Part shown: positions 21,284-31,898 of the stretch, one piece after another
Numbering within the stretch: the stretch's first letter is position 1
Layout: every line of letters begins with the position of its first letter
Assembly (NCBI GenBank): GCA_037447655.1
Contig: JBBHKE010003233.1
Span: 1 to 40,197, forward strand
Reading direction: 5' to 3'
DNA from: Zygnema cylindricum
Lineage: Eukaryota; Streptophyta; Zygnematophyceae; Zygnematales; Zygnemataceae
DNA length: 40,197 nt
The notes under the pieces: model-generated
The model's input: the letters and a program-made list of their open reading frames with translations, nothing else
Databases searched by the model: none
Told to the model about the DNA's origin: nothing
Position numbers and translations under genes: made by a program

Positions 21284-22636
21284 TTAAACTCTTTGTCCTT
21301 TTCCTTTCCCCTTTTGGGCCCCTTGCTTTTTGCATCCGTTGACTCCATTTCCCCCATTTCCTCCATTTACTCCAGTCCTCCTGTTTCCGTTACCCACAAC
21401 GGAGCTGTCGTCCGGAACTAGTTTCATGACTGCCAAGGAACCAACCGATTTGCCCCCATTTCTTTCCGAAGGAGGATTTCTTTTTAAAACCACATTATTT
21501 TCCTGGTCCACATTTAATCCCAAAGCTTGTACCAGCCTAGCTGGCAGAAGGACAGTGGTAGGCTTCGAAACTTTTTTGCTGCCCAAATCTTTTTCCGAAG
21601 GAACACTAACTGCCCGGGGAAGAAAAACTCCGGTTCCACTCTCATTTTTGGGCGCATTAAAACTGTTCAAACTGCCCAAACTTTTCATTTCACTGCCCGA
21701 GTTTCTCGGTCCACCGCCCAAATTTTTCAAGCTGCCCGGGGTTTTGGAAGGTGAGGACTTTCCGGAAGCTGGGGAAGGAGAGGGAGAGGAGGAAGATTTC
21801 TTCTGCTGCCCCATCTTTTTTTCCTTGGAGAGAGGAGAGTTTCCATGGTTCATTTTCAGAAGCTTTTGCAGATTTTTTGGGGAGCTCCTCGGTTTAGAGT
21901 TGGGATTGTTATCTCTCTCTCTCGCTAATTTTTGTACTTCACCAGCTGCCCGAAAAAGTACATCCCAAGCGGAAATTCCGGCCTCAGAAAGTACGGAAGT
22001 GGGAGAGGCACCCTGAGAGCTCTCATTGGACCCCCAAGAGATAGAACTGGAGCTTCGGTTGGAGGAGGAGAGAGAGAGAGGAGAGGGAGAGAGGGAGGAG
22101 AGGGAGAGAGGAGGTGGGTCCATGGGGGAAGAGCGAGAAGAAGAGGGAGGAGTGCGGTAGTGGAGAGAGGAAGAAGGAGAGAGGGAGAGAGGAGAAGGCT
22201 CCATTGGTGGAGAAAGAGAGGAAGAGCGGTAAAAAGGAGGGGAGGAGGGAGGAGGAGAAGGAGAAGGAGAGGGAGAGAAAGAGGAGAAGGTTTTGTCGTT
22301 TTCCTCGTCTTCCATGCAGGATTGAGCCATCCATTCCGCAATTTCCGCTCCAAAATCGAAATCAGTATCTTCCATGCCAGAGAGAGGAAGGAGAGAGGAG
22401 TTGGGAAATTGGGAGGGAGAGAGAGAGGGAGAGGAAGAGGGAGCTCCCCTTGTGGCTTTCCACGTGCGAGGAGAGGGGAAATCCATGGTGGTCTCCTGGG
22501 AGAGAGAAGTGAGAGAGGGATAGTAAAATGGGTCAAACTGAGGGGTGAAGGGAGAGGAGTCATCGAGAGAGAGAAGGGGAGGCTCAACAGGGGAAGAAGA
22601 GATCATTCCATGAACTCGGGCGATCTCGAATGCCAT
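21284..22636 (-). CDS. Plant-specific uncharacterised protein with GTGVFLPR and LLPARLVQAL motifs (450 aa)
   Basis: Intact single-exon ORF. The start is well supported: AACCATGGC is a good plant start context, and I find no ATG in the roughly 400 nt leader upstream. Residues 1..220 are Ser/Pro-rich and low-complexity, with an acidic stretch (GAEIAEWMAQSCMEDEE, 96..112). Then come ISAWDVLFRAAGEVQKLARE (221..240), a basic Ser/Lys-rich linker (245..300), GTGVFLPR (335..342) and TVLLPARLVQALGLNVD (361..377), and a Gly/Asn/Lys-rich tail. From memory, a family of uncharacterised land-plant proteins shares the WDVLxxAAGEV, GTGVFLPR and LLPARxVQALxLN motifs in this order. The biochemical function is unknown to me. 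No signal peptide or membrane segment is visible; the basic regions would suit a nuclear or cytosolic protein. It lies in the only long stretch of non-repeat DNA in the middle of the window. Confidence 0.85.
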   Translation of the reverse strand: MAFEIARVHGMISSSPVEPPLLSLDDSSPFTPQFDPFYYPSLTSLSQETTMDFPSPRTWKATRGAPSSSPSLSPSQFPNSSLLPLSGMEDTDFDFGAEIAEWMAQSCMEDEENDKTFSSFSPSPSPSPPPSSPPFYRSSSLSPPMEPSPLSLSPSSSLHYRTPPSSSRSSPMDPPPLSLSSLSPSPLSLSSSNRSSSSISWGSNESSQGASPTSVLSEAGISAWDVLFRAAGEVQKLARERDNNPNSKPRSSPKNLQKLLKMNHGNSPLSKEKKMGQQKKSSSSPSPSPASGKSSPSKTPGSLKNLGGGPRNSGSEMKSLGSLNSFNAPKNESGTGVFLPRAVSVPSEKDLGSKKVSKPTTVLLPARLVQALGLNVDQENNVVLKRNPPSERNGGKSVGSLAVMKLVPDDSSVVGNGNRRTGVNGGNGGNGVNGCKKQGAQKGKGKGQRV

Positions 22637-23012
22637 GGTTGAAAATTTGAAAAAAGTTGGGAAATGAAAAAGTTTTTTTTTTTTTTGGGAAATGCTTTTT
22701 CTTTTGGCTTTTTTTTTTTAGTATTTTTTCTAAGTAAGAATTGGTTTTTGAGAGGCGAGGAATTCCTTTTCTGTCTTTTTCACCTGAGAGAGAAGAAATG
22801 AAACTGTAAAAGAGAGACAGAGAGGGAGAGAAGAATAAAGAAATCTTGACTAAAGGAGGAGGGAGAATGTGGGAGTATGAGCGAGAGAAAGTCAAGCAAG
22901 AGGTAAAAATTATCGAGTAACAGAGAAAGGAAGAGGGAGAGAGAGAGAGAGAAAGGTAAACGAGTTGAAGGTTGTCAAACAACGAAGTCAAATACGTGAA
23001 TGAAGTACAGTA
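22637..23012 (-). promoter_or_regulatory. Pyrimidine-rich, ATG-free 5' leader of the 450 aa gene
   Basis: On the minus strand it is dominated by CT repeats and T/A runs, common for plant leaders. I see no ATG on the coding strand between the probable transcription start and the gene start. An open frame running through it lacks an ATG and is not a uORF. Confidence 0.55.
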
Positions 23013-23340
23013 GTCTCACGAGAGAGAGATAGAGTTTTTTTTATATATGTGAGGGAGAGAGAGAGGGAGAGAGAGAGAGCGACACTTGACACTTTGCTGA
23101 TTCCCCGAGCGTCCCTCTCCTCTTATCTGGAGGCGAAACCGCGACTTCCGCGTCGCGCCACACGTGCGAAACAGAAAGCACCTGGCGCCAACAGAAATGC
23201 CCCTGGCGCGACGTCGCGACAATCTGCGACGGGCGTAGAATGTCGCGCGAAATGACGCGTGGCGCCGACATGCAACAGGCGGGCGTCGGCGTCGGGCGGC
23301 GCAGGGGAAAACGACAACAATTCGGTACGAATTTGATGAA
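23013..23340 (-). promoter_or_regulatory. Likely core promoter: TATA box and CpG-rich block with a G-box
   Basis: On the minus strand ATATATAA (23041..23048) lies roughly 30 bp before a plausible start near 23012. Upstream is a GA microsatellite (23049..23080) and then a GC- and CpG-rich block (about 23095..23320), which contrasts with the AT-rich surroundings. A palindromic G-box CACGTG is at 23161..23166. Repeat R copy b begins immediately beyond. Confidence 0.45.
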
Positions 23341-24544
23341 CAGTGACTCGTGACGTGACCGGAAACGACGAACGGAGACGGGAGAAGACGATCTGAAAGC
23401 GGGACGTGACGTGACGTGTTAGGGGAAAGTGACGTGGCAGGAAAGAGGAGAGTCATAGGAGGGAGAGGAAATGTACGGACGAGAATGAGATTTGTTCGGG
23501 GATGTACGGACATGCGTGGTGGAATATCGTTACTGGTACCAGACTGGCGCCCTGGATGGTTTTAGGACTCCGATAAGGACAAAAAAGTACCAATTTAATG
23601 TGATGTACGGACGTGGAGTTATCGTACGGACAAATAGAGGGGTTTGTAGCTACGAGAGAACTGTACTTGGCGGTTTCCCCAATGAGGAAACGTCCTGGAA
23701 ATGGAACTATTTGTGGAAACCTCTCCTTTGTTGTTTCAGATAATGCAAAAATCAAGTGGTCAAAAAGACAAATTTCCAGGGTGGCTCAAATGTCCTATGC
23801 GGCTGTTTGAGTGCTGTTGCGTCCGTTGTACGGATTCATATTTTGCGTTTTCAGGGGCAGCCTGGGGAAAGTTTTATCGTTGACCGGAATTTCGTTACAC
23901 GCGCAGGTAGAGGTCCCGATAGTGGGGGCTCCGGTGACAAGTGCGAAAAACATTGTTTAGATTCGACAAAACGACAAAATTTCACGGAGCTGTTCGTACA
24001 GTTTCGGTAAGCTGTTCGTACATAATTTGTTCAGGAGCTCGAGACAAATTTCTGTATCGCAAATTGACGAAAGAAGAAAGAAAGGAAACACGTGGCGTGG
24101 AACTTGCAACGTGTGTGACATGTGTCACGCTTGGTTATGCGCTAAAAAATAATCGAAAACAAAATGTTGTCCGATGGAAGTTCCCTAATGTTTTTTGTCT
24201 TTTTTTTTAATGTTGAAAATACATTTTTTGATGACGCACAGCTGGTCAAGTGGAAACAGTGGTTCATTTTTTCGGAGCTTTTGTGGTTTTTTGTATTTTT
24301 CTATTTTTATGAGATTCCCAGGTGGTTTTCAAACACGAGTTTATTTTTTTGTCGTTTAGGTTTGGACGACGGGATAAAAAAAAACTTTCTGGAGGTTAAA
24401 AGAGCGCAACCCGACAAAAGAAGTACATCGACCGTACATTTAGGTAATGTCTGACGAACAAACTGCAGCAGGCTCTCCCATTAGTTGCGTGTCCAGTAAA
24501 AGATATTTTTCTTCCCATTTACGACCAATGAGGATTAAAACAGA

Positions 24545-24586
<42 letters not shown>

Positions 24587-25500
24587 GGAAAACAGAATTA
24601 CATGCATCATCAGAAATTTTAACTTTATCGCAGAGACGCCAAAATTGACTCCAGTTAAATAATGACAAAAATAATAATATCATTTGAATTTCCCAACGAC
24701 AGAAGATATCTAACCGTCAAAACTCGACACGTGGTCTTTTCAGATTCTCTGCCGTCGACGTATGGTTCGGTTTTTTATATTCTGCCGTACATATCGTACT
24801 CAGATCCACTCGTCACCGCAACGCTCCAGATTGACTGTCCCTATTATGTACAAACAGATTTTACACAAATATTTATTTCGCTGCCCGTCCATATTTCTGC
24901 TGATTGTAACTGCTCGTCACATGACGTCACAAGAGGAGATTTGTCCTGTCACAGAAACCGCCTCGAAAAGAAACATTGAAACCTTGAGCGGAAAATCGCA
25001 CGGAATTTAAATTCCGCAGTGCCATCCAGCTAAGCGGAGTTATCCGAGTCAATTAATTTCCGTATTTTCCAGTAGCTCGTCCGTACATAATAGGGGATGA
25101 CAGGGCGGGCATTCTTCAGATTTCCTCTGACAAATACCTTCTTCGGATCCCCGACCAGAAGAAAAAACAAAAAAGCGCAGGAGAATTCAGAGATCTTCAG
25201 ACGTCCGTACATAAATGGATTGTTGTACGTGACTCTGTCAGAAACGAGATCTCGATAAATTTATGCTGCCTTTCGGTACTGCATTAAAAATGTTTATGAT
25301 TTTTTAATGATTTTTTTAATGATTTTTTTAATGACTTTTTTTGGTAACTAAAGTCAGGGACATCTTGAATAAATTTCTGGAGCCGCGACAAAGGAACCTC
25401 CCTCGAAATTAAATGAAGATGTTTTATTTTATAATTACGAGCAATGGTACAGTACAGTACTGTACTTTTAATCGCTTGGGGGATTTTCGGTCATAAAAAA
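23340..25500 (+). repeat. Repeat R, copy b (lacks element D and the TAGTGTTG element)
   Basis: Matches the left arm from about 3030..3256 and then continues without a break at 17780, so it carries the pre-insertion site of element D (GTAC at 23663..23666). Near 25425 it also lacks the TAGTGTTG element present in both other arms. Starts next to the CpG-rich block of the host gene. It contains a 40 bp A run. Similarity to the right arm can be followed to about 25490. Confidence 0.8.
24546..24585. repeat. 40 bp poly(A) run inside repeat R copy b
   Basis: Forty consecutive A. The equivalent place in the left arm (about 18609) has a much shorter A-rich tract, so this is microsatellite growth and not a retrotransposed poly(A) tail. 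Confidence 0.85.
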
Positions 25501-25650
25501 TAATTTATCTGACGTTTAACACCGTCCAGATGAGAATCGTACGGACTATGAACGCGCTAAAATTTCTAGCCTAAAAGACGCTTCCCAAGGAAGGGCCAAA
25601 CCCTGATTTGTAAAAGTACAATTTATGTTATGTCAAACAACAATTTCAAC

Positions 25651-26197
25651 CATAGTTCAAAAGTAGGCGTTTTTATGGTAGGCCTTTGGTAGGCGCACAA
25701 AACTTGGCACTAAACTCGCGTAGAGTAGGCATACTGTATGGGTGTGTGCTGTGGACACTATTGTACGGACGTACGAATCTGACGTATGATCATAGTTCAG
25801 CGCACGCCGACGGACGAATTTTTTTAGCGAACTAAAACACGCGGACGTTCAAATTTGCAGACGCTAATATGACAGATAGTCCTTTCGTAAGTTGTGTTAT
25901 GGGCTTTTCATGTGATCTTCTTAGATCGCTACTTTGATCAAAACCGTCCGATCGTCTGAATCTGACGGTTTAAAAAAGTTTTACCTCAAAACTCACAGAA
26001 ATTATTGTTTTTGTCCGTTTTTTTTTTCAAAATTTAGACATGACGTTTAATTCTCTATCGATCGATGTGCAACTCAACCCTGTAACTATTTTTTTTCATT
26101 TTTCGACCAATACAATATGGGTCTTAAGGGCATATTGTATGTTTTGCATACAATAGGCATATTGTATGGGCCTACTTTCACCTACTTTTGAACTATG
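25651..26197 (-). mobile_element. hAT-type MITE (CATAG family), copy 2
   Basis: 547 bp, inverted relative to copies 1 and 3. TIRs are CATAGTTCAAAAGTAGG and its complement, with a perfect 8 bp target duplication ATTTCAAC at 25643..25650 and 26198..26205. It shares its interior with copy 1 almost end to end. No transposase. Confidence 0.93.
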
Positions 26198-26504
26198 ATT
26201 TCAACGCTCAACTAGTTCCGTGTGATGCAATATCGTATCTTTAGAGATCTTGACGATCTTTATTTACCATAAAAAAATAGTCTTTTACTTTCTTGTAGAG
26301 GTAGCTATTCAAGTACTGACTACAAGGTGGCGAGCTCGCATCACCTGTTGCCACATCACATACATTTTTTTGTCGTTTTCTAACAAAACTTCCACCTAGG
26401 ATTGATTCTCTCTGTTTTGCCTCTTTGTTCTCATTAAATCGGATACAAACCGGTGCATACAATTGCACACTCCGTATTCACTATTCAACGCTATATCTCA
26501 CTTA

Positions 26505-27268
26505 GGGTGACCTTCCATCAGGCGAAAAGTGGGGTTGTTTACTGGAGAAAGTACCTTTCCGTACTAGGCCGTACTGTTTTTTTTTTTTTTTACAAAAGAT
26601 GTTTACTAAAAATTCGTTGAGATTCTCTAGACTTCTTGGAGAAAAATACCACCGTCCGATTTTCAATTTTTGACGCAAACGCTTTTTGTTTCCAGTACGT
26701 AGCTAGTCTCCTCCGACTGTCCTCGGGAGGAGAGTTTGTGATTACTGGACGCGTGTTTTGGTCCACTTGTAAAGTCAGAGTCGATCCACGACAGACGTGA
26801 AGCAATAAACTTACATGTGGCAATTGGAGTGTACCGTGTGACATAAAAGCCAGCCTGTTCGACGACAAAAAAAACTTGGTTGTAGGACATCCTGTGACGT
26901 CTCCTTCATAAATGTGCGATACAGCGATTCACGTACAAATGGTACATTCTTGGACATTTGTACAAACTTTAATTTTGCAACGGTTTTCGTGGCCGTTGAT
27001 ACCACAACAACCGTAAGAACGTTCAGATTGTACATTAGCGTGACGTTACTAGATATTTTAATCGGCGTCTGCCCGTACACATACGCAGCTGCGATTTTGT
27101 TCTTTTGGAAATGATGATTCTTCTCGGGCGGCTCAACAGGTCCTACGTGGTACCAATCGCAATCTAACAGCTCATTCACTGGCACAACCTGATGGAAGGG
27201 TGTTACAAATATTACTGCCAGTAAACGTGTTCGTACGATGACTGGGAACGCCTGATGGAAGGTTACCG
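26505..27268. mobile_element. Probable PIF/Harbinger-type MITE
   Basis: Inverted ends GGGTGACCTTCCATCAGGCG (26505 onward) and its near complement (to 27268), flanked by TTA at 26502..26504 and 27269..27271, the duplication expected for PIF/Harbinger. A second copy of the right terminal motif (CCTGATGGAAGG) lies about 60 bp inside, near 27190. A 154 aa minus-strand frame overlaps it but runs through the TIR and shows no domain. No empty site is available in the window. Confidence 0.6.
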
Positions 27269-27271
27269 TTA

Positions 27272-28764
27272 GCATGGTAATTCAAAGGGTATTAAAGGGG
27301 GGGAAACGACAAAACATCCTAGGTTTTTGTTTTACAAGTGGAAAACAGGTTTACAAACTGAAATGCGTAGTGATGCGTATCGAATCGGAAACGACGATTC
27401 TCGATTCTCCGTGTGGAGGAGGCGGTCTTCTTTGTCGACATAAAAGTATGAACAAATTGTTTTACATTCATTTCTAATTCTATGAGTCTTTGGTCTTCTT
27501 CGTAGCGAAAAAAAAAACAATTTATCTCTGTGCTCGTTAACGAGCAACAGTCACTCAACACAAAAGATAAACATTAAGTAAATTTAATGTTATTATTTTT
27601 ATAGGGCGTATCTTTTTTTGTGAACTCGTTAAACTATGCATAACGATTTCAACTCTATGGTTACACTACGTTTTTGTACGGTTCCCATACGGTAACCATA
27701 TTTCATTACGGGTCGTTAAGTTTTATATTGACTTTAAACACCAACATACCTCTCACATCTTTAGAACCCACACTCACATAATGCAAAAAATTCATAAACA
27801 TAACGGTAAAACTAACTTTCAACAACACTTGATACAACTCTGGTGTATTTTCAAGGCAAACCTTTATATATATGCATAACAAACGTATGTTGTTTTAAAA
27901 AACATTGTTTACCTACACCCTTTGTGGAAGTTTGTTCTAACATTTTTTTTTACTTAACATAACCCACGATAAAATTAACATTAATAAAATTATATAAAGA
28001 TAGTGTATACACTATAAGTAAAAACAAACAACATACGTAACAATGTTTAGGTTAATAATAGCTAGTTCTGTGGGACGTGAATTATAAGTGTTTACTTTTT
28101 TTATCATAGTATGGTCGATTTCATCATTTGAACCACCACACTTTCCCGAATTTAGCATGAGTTTGCTAAAGGGTTTTAAAGACATTTAGGAAATGAATAA
28201 AAGTAAACATTTAAGTTAATATAATGCGTGCGTGGCGTGATTTGGACATTTTTATTTATATTGGATTGATGTCTTCATCGAGCTTTTCCACCTTTAACAA
28301 ACGGGTTAATAACACAATAATAGTACGCGACTGGTGCATATAGAGCCACTAATAAATACACAAGGCAAACGTGAGAGTTGTGCACATGCACATACGCCTT
28401 GCATACGCGCTTTAAGAAATTATTCCCCATAACACATGCTTAAAAGATTGTGTTGAATATGCCGCAATTCGTTATGTTTATCACGTCATCTCGTGGCATA
28501 TATTTTTCCATTCTCGATGCATGTGTGGTTCGCTGGGGTTTTGATCCAGTATGGTCGTTGATAACCATATATTCAATTAAGAATGGTAAAACATTATTTC
28601 GGCCCACACTAAGCTTTACAGCAGGAATGGCCTCAGCCATACAACCATTTGTATACATCCCGATATATATTTATGTTCGCACGCATCAAATGGTCGCCAT
28701 CATGCGAGGCATGCATCGACTTCAAGGGTTCGACCTACGTTAAAAACCATTTTGATCCTATAAG
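27272..28764. other. AT-rich intergenic DNA, nothing recognised
   Basis: No protein domain, no LTR and no terminal repeats found. A small perfect palindrome around 27573..27590 (ACATTAAGTAAATTTAATGT) is the only local structure. Parts near 28440..28760 may be very diverged repeat R, but I cannot align them convincingly. Confidence 0.4.
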
Positions 28765-29440
28765 TGAAGGTATGCGACAAGCTGTGTAGCATGCCAAATG
28801 GATTCGCTTATGGATCGAGTTACCCGAAAGGGTGATGATTTCAAGATTAGCCAATAAAAGGGATAGGAGCTTGCGGAAAGAGGAAGTGTGTGGTTACATT
28901 AACTAAACAAAATGTTATTGATTTTTTTTTCAGTACAAGCTTTTTATGGGGCTATAAAGATGATGTTTTATTTCAATGAGTTTGTCACAACTTGTCGAAG
29001 TGGAATATAGAGTTATATTTAGTTACCCCTACGTTGATAATAAGTGCGAAAAAAAGTTAGTATGACACCAAGTGTAGGAGGGAAAAATAAAGTTATACAA
29101 CTAATAAAGGTGTAAAGAACCACATAAGTAACGCAAATTTGTTTATTTAAAGTAAAATGCACAAGTACAGCTTATCGACAAAACAACTGCAATCCATCAC
29201 CAGAATTCTCTTACGGAAGCATCTCGTGACCTACTATTGTATACCATTAGTAGTCATGTACAACAACGTGAATTTCATAAAAAAAGTACACTAAAAACGA
29301 AGCTAACACCAAAATTCTTTAGAAACGACAATCCACACAAGTACGCACATTACAAACTCAAAAAATAGACGTAAGCACAAACGTCAACAATCGAACCGCC
29401 TCCATAAGAGAAACACGCGCATTGGAAAATATCTTGAGCA
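28765..29440 (-). repeat. Repeat R fragment, head-to-tail with the right arm
   Basis: Matches, in right-arm orientation, about 34620..35230 (left arm about 2340..2960). Shared stretches include AAAAGGGATAGG, GAGGAAGTGTGT, GCTTATCGACAAAA and a block around 29180..29410. It abuts the tail of the right arm, so a partial R copy follows a full one in the same orientation. Confidence 0.65.
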
Positions 29441-29482
29441 CTTAAAAGTACTGTATTGTAGCTCCCATGGTTAAAAAAAAAC

Positions 29483-29880
29483 TAGTGTACTAGTTTCTTA
29501 CGTATCGGCAAGAAACTTGTTGCGATAAAACCGGTAACGATAGTTACCGGTTATCGAACGGTGAAGGGTCTCGATATATCGCTCCGAGACCAACAAATTC
29601 CTTATCTGCGATAAGTGGAAAAAAATAAAGAATATAGTACGCTATATAATAGTACTTTCTAATATATTGTATTATGTTATTGATTGTATATAGCGTGACA
29701 CGACACGTGTGACAATTTTTCCCGTACTCTGTAAAATAGGATTTTAGTTTGGACAGCTATCCGTATAGATGTACGGACTAAACTGTACCATTATCGCCGA
29801 TAGTTATCGGTGCCGGTGTTTTTGCGATGGAAAACCGATATTATCGATTATCTGCAAAAACTTACCGATACACAACACTA
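29483..29880 (-). mobile_element. hAT-like TAGTGTTG element, right-arm copy
   Basis: The right end ...ACACAACACTA (to 29880) and a degraded left end TAGTGT (29483) with TATCGGCAAG slightly inward. Flanks AAAAAAAC and AAAATATC agree at six of eight places. Same insertion point in repeat R as the left-arm copy at 19453, and absent in copy b. No coding capacity. Confidence 0.72.
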
Positions 29881-31536
29881 AAAATATCATCTTTATTTAA
29901 TTTCGTGGGAGGTTCCTTTTGTCGCTACTCCATATTTTTTTTGAAGATGTCCCTGACTTTAATTACCAAAAAAATAATAGAAAAAATCATTAATGTTTTT
30001 AATGCGGTACCGAAAGGCAGCATAAATTTCTCGAGATCTCGTTTCTGACAGAGTCACGTACAACAATCCATTTATGTACAAATGTCTGAAGATCTCTGAT
30101 TTCTCCAGCGCTTATTTTTGTTTTTTCTTCTGGTCGGGGATCCCAAGAAGGTATTTGTCAGAGGAAATCTGAAGAATGCCCGCCCTGTCATTCCCTAGAC
30201 TGTACGGACAGGCTACTGAAAAATACGGAAATTAATTGACACGGATAAGTCCGCTTAGCTGGATGGCACTGCGGAATTTAAATTCCGTGCGATTTTCCGC
30301 TCCAAGGTTTCAATGTTTCTTTTCGAGGCGGTTTCTGTGACAGGACAAATCTCCTCATGTGACGTCAGATGACGATCAGGTACAATCAGCAGAAATATGG
30401 ACGGGCAGCGAAATAAATATTTATGTAGAATCTGTCCGTAGATTAAGGGGACAGTCAATCTGGAGCGTTGCCGTGACTAGTCCGATCTGAGTACGAAAGG
30501 TACGGAAGAATCTAAATACCGAGCCAGTTTATGTCGACGGCGGAGAATCTGAAAAGACCACGTGGCGAGTTTTGACGGTTAGATATCTTCTGTCGTTGGA
30601 AAATTCAAAGGTCTTCATTTTGACGTTATTCTACTGGAGTCGATTTTGGCGTCTCTGCGATAAAGTTAAAATGTCTGATGATGCATGTTTTTTTGTTTTT
30701 TTTTCTCTATAGTTTTTTGTCTGCTGAAGTTTGTTCGTCAGACAGTACCTAAATGTACAATCGTCGTACTATTATTGTCGGGATACGTACTTCTAACCTC
30801 CAGAAGGTTTACTTTTATCCCGTCGTCCAAAGCTATACGACAAAAAAATAAACTCGTGTATAAAAACCACCTGGGAATCGCACAAAAATAGAGAAATGCA
30901 AAACCACAAGCTCCGAAAAAACGAACCACTGTTTCCACTTGACCAGCTGTGCCTCGTAAAAAAAAGATTTTTAACATAAAAAAAAAGACAGAAAACATTT
31001 GGGAACTTCCATCGGACGACATATTTTCTATTTTTTTTTTCGATTTATTCCTCAGCGCATAAACAAGCATGACACATGTCTCACACGTGTCCATAAACAC
31101 GCCACGTGTTTTCTTTCTCTCTACTTTCGTCATTCGCGACTGACAGAAATTTCTCTCGATCTCCTGAACAGACTAAGTACGGACAATTTTCCGAAACTGT
31201 ACGAACATCTACACGGAGTTTTGTCGTTTTGACGAATATAAAACAATGTTTGTTCGCACGTGTCACCGGACCCCCCACTATCGGGACCTCTACCTGCGCG
31301 TGTAACGAAACTCCGGTCAACGAGAAAACTTTCCCCAGGCTGCCCCTGAAAACGCAAAATTCGAATCCGTACAACGGACGCAACAGCACCCAAACAGCCG
31401 CATAGGACATATGATCCAACCTGGAAGCTTGTCTCTTTCACCAATTTATTTTGGCATTATCTGAACCGACAGGAGAGAGGTTTCCACAAATAGTTACATT
31501 TCCAAAACGTTTCCTCATTGGGGAAACCGCCAAGTA
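29881..31536 (-). repeat. Repeat R, right arm, second part (inverted)
   Basis: Reverse complement of about 17780..19452 and of copy b. Ends at the TA flank of element D (31535..31536). Confidence 0.82.
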
Positions 31537-31898
31537 CACCGTGAATCACATGTAGTGTTAATAACACTACATCCAGTGCCCCTAAGTTTTGACCCTTCAA
31601 CTTTAAATAGGCCCCATTTAACTGTAACTTAGCGAACTAACTTTGTATTCTAGGGCAGATTCTCCGTACACAGTTTTCGAGTGTCCTATTGTGTATGTTA
31701 CTTAAGGGTGTGACGATTGTATGCGTCGACAATGCCCGTGACGGCTGTCAACGTGTACAATCTGTCTTGACGCACCCTAATTTTTTCAACTTTTTGGAGC
31801 GTCGCAAGACACATCCTATTTTTTTAAATGTTTAAGTACGTCGCATGTCTTTGCGTGACATCGTAGACGTATAGCCTTCCAGACATGGTTGAACATTA

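Noticed and set aside
21330-22642. Long ORFs on the plus strand and other frames over the 450 aa gene
   Set aside because: Shadows of the GA/CT-rich, Ser/Pro-coding sequence; low-complexity products with no domain.
22584-22991. Overlapping upstream ORF in the leader of the 450 aa gene
   Set aside because: It begins at TTG and contains no ATG, so it is not a plausible uORF.
23016-23513. 165 aa Arg-rich ORF in the CpG-rich block
   Set aside because: Composition-driven; it overlaps the promoter region and the start of repeat R, with no domain.
24546-24585. Poly(A) tail of a processed retrocopy or LINE
   Set aside because: It lies inside repeat R, with aligned R sequence on both sides, so it is microsatellite expansion.
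26811-27275. 154 aa minus-strand ORF
   Set aside because: Runs through the terminal inverted repeat of the Harbinger-like element, has no recognisable domain, and is probably chance.
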